From Clostridiales bacterium (lineage in GTDB: Bacteria; Bacillota; Desulfotomaculia; Desulfotomaculales; VENG01), in NCBI GenBank assembly GCA_016278505.1, contig JADQBQ010000024.1, positions 82,505 to 146,504 on the forward strand: 64,000 bases of DNA, in the 5' to 3' direction. Both the position numbers and the translations under genes were made by a program. The notes beneath the pieces were generated by a model that saw nothing but the letters and a program-made list of their open reading frames with translations, was not told the DNA's origin and made no database searches. This document shows, one piece after another, positions 58,316-64,000 of the stretch (its first letter is position 1; every line of letters begins with the position of its first letter).

Positions 58316-58875
58316 CAGGCATCACCCTTTTGATGTGGCTGTTTATGTGGTTTATAGAAACGATCCTTTTCGCTGTAAATGCAGCCACAATAGTTTTGCC
58401 TGTACATTTCCATTTCCCGGGACTCTCGAGTGGCCTCTTTAAAGCCGGTGCGAAAGTCCTGGTAATAAAATTCGACACCTTTTTCTTTGCCGGCTGCCTC
58501 ACCCATTTCTTTGATTAAATCATGCTTTTGAAAGGGGCTTACTAAAAGGGTGGTGCTAAAGGCATCAAACTTACCCCGCTTGGCCACTGCCGCTGCCTGT
58601 GTAAGACGCATGGAATAGCAAAATCGGCAGCGCACAGACTCCCGGTGCACTACCTGGCGCAGAAAATCCTCCAGGGCATAACTTTCATCAAAAATTACTT
58701 TAAGGTCAATATCGCTGGCATACTGCTCCAAGGTATCACGTCTTTTTTTCCATTCCGTATAAGGGTGTATATTGGGATTGTAAAAGTATCCGTATACTTC
58801 TATATCTTGCTCCCTTAATGCTTTTATGGGGTATATGGAGCAGGGGCCACAGCAGGTATGTAGTAGCAAGCGCAT
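58315..58875 (-). CDS. queH: Epoxyqueuosine reductase QueH
   Basis: 186 residues. Reduces epoxyqueuosine to queuosine in tRNA (DUF208 family, unrelated to QueG). Cys pairs: HTCCGPCS at about 7-13, CRFCYSMRL at about 83-91, and CGCIYSEKD near 167. Starts at ATG 58875. Completes the tgt-queA-queH set in this region. Confidence 0.93.
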   Translation of the reverse strand: MRLLLHTCCGPCSIYPIKALREQDIEVYGYFYNPNIHPYTEWKKRRDTLEQYASDIDLKVIFDESYALEDFLRQVVHRESVRCRFCYSMRLTQAAAVAKRGKFDAFSTTLLVSPFQKHDLIKEMGEAAGKEKGVEFYYQDFRTGFKEATRESREMEMYRQNYCGCIYSEKDRFYKPHKQPHQKGDA

Positions 58876-58924
58876 TGGGGCTACCCCCTTAAAGTTATAA
58901 AGTATGCTTCATTTATATGTTTAC

Positions 58925-59965
58925 CTATTGATCCTGGTTTAACCCGCTAAAGAGGTTTTGCTTTTTATTTATCTCTATGCCCAGGTGTCGGAAGGCTAAG
59001 GGCGTGGCTACCCTGCCTCTCGGGGTGCGCGATAAAAGACCCAGCTGAATGAGGTAGGGCTCGTAAACATCTTCCAATGTACCAGCTTCTTCTCCCACCG
59101 ATACCGCCAGGGTGTCCAAGCCCACCGGCCCCCCGTCAAATTTGCCGGTAAGGGCGTGTAAAATATGGCGGTCGATACTGTCCAGGCCCAGGGGGTCCAC
59201 TTCAAAAAAGTCCAAAGCCTTTAGGGCCGTGTCTTTAGTAATGTCTCCGCTGGCCTTTACCTGGGCGTAGTCCCGCACACGCTTTAAGAGGCGGTTGGCC
59301 ACCCGGGGCGTGCCCCTTGACCGCCGTGAAATTTCTTCGGCCCCGGCGGAGTCAATATCTACATTTAAAATGCGGGCTGCCCTGGTGATTATCTGCATCA
59401 AATCCTGCCAGTTATAGTATTCCAGCCTACTAATGACACCAAAACGGTCACGCAGGGGTGATGTTAAAAGGCCTGCCCTTGTGGTGGCACCAATAAGCGT
59501 AAATTGAGGTAGATCCAGTCTAATGGACCTGGCACCGGGCCCCTTGCCTATAATAATGTCCAGTGAAAAATCCTCCATGGCCGGATAAAGTATTTCTTCC
59601 ACTGTCCTGCTCAGCCGGTGTACCTCGTCTATAAATAATATGTCTCCTGCTTCCAAATTGGTCAATATGGCGGCTAAATCGCCCGGTCGCTCCACGGCCG
59701 GGCCGGAGGTAACCCTTACATTTACTCCCATCTCATTGGCAATAATGTGGGCCATAGTTGTTTTTCCTAATCCGGGGGGGCCTAAAAGCAAAACATGGTC
59801 CAGAGCTTCTTCCCGCCCTTTGGCAGCCCGAATGAATATATCAATGGTTTCCTTTACTTTGTTCTGGCCTATGTATTCTTTTAAACTGCGGGGGCGAAGA
59901 CTTATATCGGTATCTATATCTTCTTCCCGCATTACAGCGGATATTAATCTACCGTCTTCACCCAA
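58925..59965 (-). CDS. ruvB: Holliday junction DNA helicase RuvB
   Basis: 346 residues. AAA+ motor. [17 protein letters not shown], Walker [14 protein letters not shown] (about 60-72), Walker [28 protein letters not shown], and the C-terminal winged helix with [20 protein letters not shown] start 59965 after GAGGATG. Follows ruvA by 26 bases. Confidence 0.97.
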   Translation of the reverse strand: MGEDGRLISAVMREEDIDTDISLRPRSLKEYIGQNKVKETIDIFIRAAKGREEALDHVLLLGPPGLGKTTMAHIIANEMGVNVRVTSGPAVERPGDLAAILTNLEAGDILFIDEVHRLSRTVEEILYPAMEDFSLDIIIGKGPGARSIRLDLPQFTLIGATTRAGLLTSPLRDRFGVISRLEYYNWQDLMQIITRAARILNVDIDSAGAEEISRRSRGTPRVANRLLKRVRDYAQVKASGDITKDTALKALDFFEVDPLGLDSIDRHILHALTGKFDGGPVGLDTLAVSVGEEAGTLEDVYEPYLIQLGLLSRTPRGRVATPLAFRHLGIEINKKQNLFSGLNQDQ

Positions 59966-59991
59966 TTAAAACATCCTCTCATTTGTTGTTT

Positions 59992-60588
59992 CTATACATG
60001 GTCTAAGAACTTTAAGCTGTGTTTAATTATTTCCTCCAGTACTACGTTCATGCCCTTTTGATCCTGTACCCTGGCCACTGCGTTTTTAGCTTCTGCCTGG
60101 CGATAACCTAGGCTGATCAGTGCGGATACAGCTTCTTCCCCTGCACTGGACACGCCATCCAACCTCTTTTCTTGCAGAGGCTCAGGTGGCCCCAGCTTGT
60201 CCTTTAATTCTAAAACGATGCGCCGGGCAGTTTTTTTGCCCACTCCCGGGGCCTTAGAAAGCAGTGTTATATTCTCTTCCGCTACGGCACTTCGAAAAGC
60301 TGCCGGGGAGACGCTGGATAACATAGCTAAAGCTCCTTTAGGGCCAACTCCGCTTACACTGATCAGATTACGAAATAGAGAGAGCTCTTCCTGGGAAGCA
60401 AACCCGTATAATTGCATTTCATCATCTTTTATTAAGAGGCGGGTGAAGAGTTTCACCGCTTCACCTGAAGCAGGCATAAGGCTAATAGTAGAGCTCGGGG
60501 CCCACACCCTGTAGCCTACTCCTCCCACATCCAAGATAATTCCCCCTGGCTCTACACACACCAGTTGGCCACTTAAAAATGCTATCAT
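59992..60588 (-). CDS. ruvA: Holliday junction DNA helicase RuvA
   Basis: 198 residues from ATG 60588, which overlaps the ruvC stop as ATGA. OB-fold domain I ([20 protein letters not shown]), HhH motifs ([20 protein letters not shown] and [20 protein letters not shown]) and the flexible C-terminal domain III with [12 protein letters not shown]. Binds four-way junctions with RuvB. Confidence 0.96.
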   Translation of the reverse strand: MIAFLSGQLVCVEPGGIILDVGGVGYRVWAPSSTISLMPASGEAVKLFTRLLIKDDEMQLYGFASQEELSLFRNLISVSGVGPKGALAMLSSVSPAAFRSAVAEENITLLSKAPGVGKKTARRIVLELKDKLGPPEPLQEKRLDGVSSAGEEAVSALISLGYRQAEAKNAVARVQDQKGMNVVLEEIIKHSLKFLDHV

Positions 60589-61073
60589 AGAATTGCCCCC
60601 CAACCTGTACGGTGATGTGCGTGACAGATACTGATAGCCAGCGCGTCGGCCACATCGTCCGGGCGAGGTATTTCAGGCAGGTTAAGTATAGTTTTGACCA
60701 TAAACTGTACTTGTCCTTTATCTGCGCTGCCATTACCCACAACTGCCTGTTTTACTTGAAGAGGAGTATACTCATAAACCTCAAGTCCCCAGTGGGCCGC
60801 TGCCAATAAAATAACACCGCGGGCCTGACCTACTGCCATGGCAGTGCTGGTATTCTTGTTAAAGAAAAGGGCCTCCACGCTAAAATGCTCCGGTTTATAA
60901 GACCGGAGAACATCCGTGATGCCGGCATAAAGCAGCCTCAATCTCTCCGCCAGGGGCAGCTTGGAAGAAGTTCTTATACAATTATAATCAACTGGACGAA
61001 ATTTGTTACCCTGGTAATGAACTACTCCATACCCAGTAATCGCAGTCCCCGGGTCTATTCCTAATATTAACAT
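60585..61073 (-). CDS. ruvC: Crossover junction endodeoxyribonuclease RuvC
   Basis: About 162 residues from ATG 61073 (GGGGAG ten bases ahead). RNase H-fold resolvase with catalytic acids in [13 protein letters not shown] (D6), [10 protein letters not shown] and [12 protein letters not shown]. The stop overlaps the start of ruvA. First gene of the ruvC-ruvA-ruvB operon, as in other bacteria. Confidence 0.96.
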   Translation of the reverse strand: MLILGIDPGTAITGYGVVHYQGNKFRPVDYNCIRTSSKLPLAERLRLLYAGITDVLRSYKPEHFSVEALFFNKNTSTAMAVGQARGVILLAAAHWGLEVYEYTPLQVKQAVVGNGSADKGQVQFMVKTILNLPEIPRPDDVADALAISICHAHHRTGWGAIL

Positions 61074-61149
61074 TTCTTCACACTCCCCATTAAATGGTAG
61101 CACATTGCCTTTGGTCAAGCAACTAATTAACTAAGCTTAAGTGGGCAAA

Positions 61150-61193
61150 ATAAATCCCGCCGCTGCATTATTTTTTAATTAATGCGCGGCAGG
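61150..61193 (-). terminator. Terminator-like hairpin at the end of bofC
   Basis: Long interrupted stem (CCTGCCGC.CATTA / TAATG..GCGGC.GG) overlapping the bofC stop, followed by ATTTATTTT. Confidence 0.7.
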
Positions 61194-61832
61194 ACCGTCA
61201 TTCATTTCGTCGATACTGTCCAAAGCTGTATTTAATAACTGCTCGCTGGAAAATTCGAATTGTTTACGAAGCTCAAGTTTTGTGGGACTGGCCTGGACGG
61301 CAAAATCCATTGCCTGCTCAAGTTTTTTGCTAAAGCCGAGTGGCAAACTACTTAAGGGCATGTCTTGTTCTACCCTCAACACTTTTTCGTTGTATCCCAG
61401 TGGACCCTCGTAAACTGCCAGCATCTGTTCATGAACACCTAAATGCCTGTACTGGCGATGACGGTCACACAGGTCTTCCACTGATCTGCTTAATACTACA
61501 ATTCCTCCACTAAGCACATGGATTTCCCAACCGGCATCAGGCGAGTAGATATCTTTGACTTGCTTTTCTGACAAGCCCCTTAATTCTTTAGTTGCTGGAC
61601 CTTGAAACTCAGTCATGGTATCCCCGCACGCATAATTTGTCTCTATGCGCACAATGGTACCGGGCTTTATTATCGTTTCATCCACACTCTCCTGGCCTAC
61701 GAGTTGCTGCCATACAGCTGATACCGGTTTTTCTGCCGGCGGAATCAAATATGTTACCGAGAAGTATGTAATACTTGCTACGGCTAAAACCAGGGTTGCA
61801 GCCGCACAAATGTACCATAAGCGTTTAATCAT
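61179..61832 (-). CDS. bofC: BofC-like forespore regulator
   Basis: 217 residues. An N-terminal membrane segment (8-30) is followed by a BofC C-terminal domain: VRIETNYACGDTMTEFQ, GLSEKQVKDIYSPDAGWEIH and LRRYRHLGVH-like (here HRQYRHLGVHEQMLAVYEG). In Bacillus BofC controls SpoIVB signalling to pro-SigK. Position next to ruvC-ruvA-ruvB matches Bacillus. ATG 61832 after AAGGAGG. Confidence 0.88.
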   Translation of the reverse strand: MIKRLWYICAAATLVLAVASITYFSVTYLIPPAEKPVSAVWQQLVGQESVDETIIKPGTIVRIETNYACGDTMTEFQGPATKELRGLSEKQVKDIYSPDAGWEIHVLSGGIVVLSRSVEDLCDRHRQYRHLGVHEQMLAVYEGPLGYNEKVLRVEQDMPLSSLPLGFSKKLEQAMDFAVQASPTKLELRKQFEFSSEQLLNTALDSIDEMNDGPAAH

Positions 61833-61844
61833 GCCAACCTCCTT

Positions 61845-61885
61845 ACTATTTAAATAAAATGTTTTTCAACATTCATTTAAATAGT
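61845..61885 (-). promoter_or_regulatory. AT-rich hairpin in front of the bofC ribosome site
   Basis: Inverted repeat ACTATTTAAAT / ATTTAAATAGT with inner AATGTT/AACATT and GAAA loop. It ends two bases before AAGGAGG, so it could limit translation, or terminate yebC transcripts. Confidence 0.55.
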
Positions 61886-61924
61886 GTTACCGGTTTAGGC
61901 ATTTTTTATACTATTATACTAAAT

Positions 61925-62647
61925 TTAGGCCTCGTAATTTGTATACACTTCCTGTACATCATCGTGATCTTCCAACAGGTCGATCAAAGTATCCATATGA
62001 TCTGCATTTTTGCCGGTGAGGCTGACGGTGTTTTGCGGCACCATAGCTGCCTGGGACGCCTCAATGGGAATTGATTGTTGCTTCAAGTATTCTTGTATTG
62101 CATCCAATTTATCAGGTGCACAAGTTATTTCATAAACTTCTTCTTCCGCCCTAAAATCATCAGCACCTGCCTCCAGGGAGATTAGTATCAGGTCATCCTC
62201 GTTAAAGCCAATGTCCTTAGGTAGAATAATAATCCCTTGTTTTTCAAACATCCACGACACACATCCGGTCTCTCCCAAGTTTCCACCATATTTGGAGAAT
62301 AAATGCCTTATTTCACCTGCGGTACGGTTTCTGTTATCAGTGAAAATATCCAATAATACCGCCACACCACCGGGGCCGTATCCCTCATACGTTACTTCTT
62401 CATAATTAACCCCTTCCAGTTCACCGGTACCACGCAGTATGGCACGTTGAATATTATCATTGGGAATATTGGCGTCCTTAGCCTTTTGGACTGCGTTCTT
62501 TAATGCCAAGTTGGCTTCCGGGTCACCACCGCCACTCCTAGCGGCAACAATAATGTCTTTGGCCAGTTTAGTGAACACTTTACCCCTTTGGGCATCTACC
62601 TTGGCCTTTTTCCTTTTAATAGTTGCCCATTTGGAATGTCCCGACAC
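61925..62647 (-). CDS. yebC: YebC/PmpR family regulator
   Basis: 240 residues. Begins SGHSKWATIKRKKAKVDAQR, the family signature, and contains GRGTGELEGVNYEEVTYEGY-like (RGTGELEGVNYEEVTYEGY) and GNLGETGCVSWMFEKQG. Implicated in transcription control and in translation of proline stretches. GTG 62647 behind AAAGGAGG. Next to bofC and the ruv operon. Confidence 0.96.
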   Translation of the reverse strand: MSGHSKWATIKRKKAKVDAQRGKVFTKLAKDIIVAARSGGGDPEANLALKNAVQKAKDANIPNDNIQRAILRGTGELEGVNYEEVTYEGYGPGGVAVLLDIFTDNRNRTAGEIRHLFSKYGGNLGETGCVSWMFEKQGIIILPKDIGFNEDDLILISLEAGADDFRAEEEVYEITCAPDKLDAIQEYLKQQSIPIEASQAAMVPQNTVSLTGKNADHMDTLIDLLEDHDDVQEVYTNYEA

Positions 62648-62700
62648 GGTTAACCGCCTCCTTTCTCAGGCTATTATTTTACCATAACATCTACCGGCCC

Positions 62701-62733
62701 ATAAAGAATGCCTGGCCTAAAAGCCAAGCATTC
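62701..62733 (-). terminator. Terminator after nadE
   Basis: Interrupted stem GAATGC.TGGC / GGCCA.GCATTC, with TTTATGG following on the minus strand. Confidence 0.7.
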
Positions 62734-62739
62734 GGAATC

Positions 62740-63474
62740 TTATTTAATGTCCCAAAGTGGAGGAGTTACTGGCAGCTGCTTCTTGTGCAAACTTCTTTGC
62801 GCCAATTCGTCAACCTTATTTTTAACCCTCTCCGAAGCCTTACCGCTTTTTATGTATTCGTCCAATTCACCGTAACTAAAACCCATTTCCTCTTCATCGT
62901 TCTGTCCCAGCCACAAACCGGCAGAAGGTTCCTTAGTGATTACCGGCTCAGGCACATTCAATGCTTTTGCCAACTCTGTAACTTCTTCCTTGATCAGATT
63001 GGCAATGGGTAACAAATCAGCTCCACCGTCACCGTATTTGGTAAAGTAACCAACTGTTAACTCGCTCTTATTACCTGTGCCCGCAACCAGAGACTCCCTT
63101 CTGGCAGCAAAAAAGTAAAGAGTGGTCATACGCAAACGTGGCTTAATGTTAGCAATGGACATATCTCTTTGGGCAGGGTCATAAGGCTTATCATCCAATA
63201 ATTGAACCAATTCATCGAAAGGTTCATTTAAATTAATAATTTTATAGGGAATATCAAAATGTTCCGCAACTAAGCGGGCATGTTCTTCATCCTCAGGGTT
63301 ACTGTGACAAGGCATAATTACGCCAAAAGTGTTATCGGGATACGCTCTCTTACATAACGCTGCAGTAACGGCAGAGTCAATACCGCCACTTAAACCGACA
63401 ACAAATCCCGACGCATTTCTGTCTGCAGCTTCACTTTGCAGCCATTCGACAAGTTTCTCTACCAACCCCTTCAT
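62740..63474 (-). CDS. nadE: NH3-dependent NAD+ synthetase
   Basis: About 244 residues from ATG 63474 (MKGLVEKLVE), after GGGGGG. PP-loop pyrophosphatase motif GLSGGIDSAVTAALCKRA (about 28-45), then AGTGNKSELTVGYFTKYGDG and PSAGLWLGQNDEEEMG, both standard. Uses ammonia; no glutaminase domain. A start 13 codons upstream (63513) is less likely. It is the first gene of the nadE-yebC stretch. Confidence 0.96.
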   Translation of the reverse strand: MKGLVEKLVEWLQSEAADRNASGFVVGLSGGIDSAVTAALCKRAYPDNTFGVIMPCHSNPEDEEHARLVAEHFDIPYKIINLNEPFDELVQLLDDKPYDPAQRDMSIANIKPRLRMTTLYFFAARRESLVAGTGNKSELTVGYFTKYGDGGADLLPIANLIKEEVTELAKALNVPEPVITKEPSAGLWLGQNDEEEMGFSYGELDEYIKSGKASERVKNKVDELAQRSLHKKQLPVTPPLWDIK

Positions 63475-63590
63475 GCGAAATCCATCCCCCCCTATTTTAA
63501 AAAGCGTATCCATATTTTTTATATCCTAGCACAATAAATATATTAACATAACCATAGTAAATAAAGCAAACCCAAGACATCCACAGGCAG

Positions 63591-63615
63591 TGCCACGGGG
63601 ACGGTTCTGGTGGCA
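63591..63615. repeat. REP-like palindrome
   Basis: TGCCAC ... GTGGCA around the core ACGGGGACGGTTCTG. Confidence 0.55.
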
Positions 63616-63744
63616 GGTGGAATAGCAAGAGATGGGTGCTGTCAAGCAAGATGGACAAAGTGCTCTGTGCTTATTGACCTATTTGTGGTAAGAGAGGTGT
63701 AATTTTTGGGGGTACATTTAGGTGCTGGGATTGGTGGGCTCGCT

Positions 63745-63785
63745 TAGCCACGGGGACGTTCCATCGGCCTTTTCCCTTCGGGGCC
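63745..63785. repeat. REP-like repeat, left half of the 43117 type
   Basis: TAGCCACGGGGAC then TTCCATCGGCCTTTTC and CTTCGGGG, almost as at 43117-43158. Confidence 0.6.
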
Positions 63786-63898
63786 ACTCTCTAGCTGGAG
63801 GTTGGAAATAGGAAATTGGAGGTTAGAGGTGCGACGATGAACCTTTTTCTTATTACAATAGACATGTTGTTTTACTAAACCTTATCGCATATACAAAT

Positions 63899-63935
63899 AA
63901 GTTAACGATTGGTGCCTGGCACCTTTCGTTAACTT
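63899..63935. repeat. Near-perfect inverted repeat
   Basis: AAGTTAACGA .. GGTGCC T GGCACC .. TCGTTAACTT, 16 of 18 positions paired around a central T. Between the REP repeats and the rrn terminator. Confidence 0.7.
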
Positions 63936-63946
63936 ATTGAAGAAAC

Positions 63947-63977
63947 AAAGCCCTTCGGATGTGATCCGAAGGGCTTT
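63947..63977 (-). terminator. Terminator of the rRNA operon
   Basis: Perfect 14-bp stem AAAGCCCTTCGGAT / ATCCGAAGGGCTTT with a 3-base loop; on the minus strand followed by TTTGTTTC. Sits about ten bases after the probable 5S 3' end. Confidence 0.85.
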
Positions 63978-63985
63978 GTAAAATA

Positions 63986-64000
63986 GCTCTGGCGACGACC
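63986..64000 (-). rRNA. rrf: 5S rRNA, 3' end (partial)
   Basis: The minus strand begins GGTCGTCGCCAGAGC, the conserved 3' end of bacterial 5S rRNA (..GTAGGTCGTCGCCAG). Only 15 bases are inside the window, so this rests on recall and the terminator behind it. Confidence 0.6.

Larger units (their letters stand above)
63475..63985. other. Gene-free spacer between the rrn end and nadE
   Basis: About 510 bases with no clear gene. It holds two REP-like repeats (63591-63615, 63745-63785), an inverted repeat (63899-63935) and the rrn terminator (63947-63977). Reads such as MGAVKQDGQSALC near 63630 could be a relic of a protein, but it is too short to name. Confidence 0.6.

Overview
The window looks like the chromosome of a spore-forming, probably anaerobic Firmicute of the Desulfotomaculum/Peptococcaceae type (Clostridia). 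This is inferred from gene content and order: infB-ylxQ-ylxR-nusA-rimP and topA-trmFO-xerC-hslV-hslU-codY as in Firmicutes, many sporulation genes (ytvI, spoIID, bofC, spoVR/yhbH/prkA, gerABC, a YteA-like protein), GTG/TTG starts with strong AGGAGG ribosome sites, and MurT/GatD. Base composition is moderate. Genus and species cannot be fixed from the sequence alone.

Layout: 1-22.5 kb is one long block of core genes, all on the minus strand. It runs (in transcription order, right to left) dprA, topA, trmFO, xerC, hslV, hslU, codY, rpsB, tsf, pyrH, frr, a PASTA-like small protein, a 2[4Fe-4S] ferredoxin, uppS, cdsA, ytvI, dxr, rseP, ispG, proS, rimP, nusA, ylxR, ylxQ and infB. 22.6-29.9 kb holds a spore and DNA-repair module: gerA-gerB-gerC, a 58-residue membrane protein, ku and an ATP-dependent DNA ligase read as one run ending at a terminator. 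A separate LigD-type polymerase gene follows.

30.0-35.2 kb is a plus-strand accessory island: a DUF362 protein, a 4-oxalocrotonate tautomerase-like protein, a Cache-HAMP-GGDEF-HD-GYP c-di-GMP protein and an MFS transporter. It ends at an amidohydrolase relic and a strong two-way terminator. 35.6-40.2 kb is the sporulation operon prkA-yhbH-spoVR. 40.2-43.3 kb is scarred DNA: a direct duplication of the prkA promoter, a broken XRE regulator, a coiled-coil gene, a HicB fragment, then an mrp ATPase and a long repeat-rich spacer. 43.3-46.4 kb is MBL hydrolase-murT-gatD (lipid II amidation), bracketed by two related repeat elements. 46.9-50.9 kb has glutaredoxin, a DUF4198 protein, a sigma-54 activator, a DksA/YteA-like protein and a DUF5665 protein.

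51-63.5 kb returns to core genes on the minus strand: yebC, bofC, ruvC-ruvA-ruvB, queH, spoIID, queA, tgt, yajC, an HD-domain protein, secD and secF, with nadE upstream of yebC. The final bases appear to be the 3' end of a 5S rRNA on the minus strand, preceded (downstream in transcription) by an rrn-type terminator, so an rRNA operon probably lies just past the right edge.

No CRISPR array, complete insertion sequence, prophage or obvious new defence system was found. The most interesting points are the coupling of NHEJ genes (ku, lig) to the germinant-receptor operon, a candidate non-AUG (ATT) start of gerA, the duplicated prkA promoter flanking decayed genes, the two GACAGGATT-type inverted elements, a cysteine-rich insert in SpoVR, and a structured RNA in the spoIID leader.
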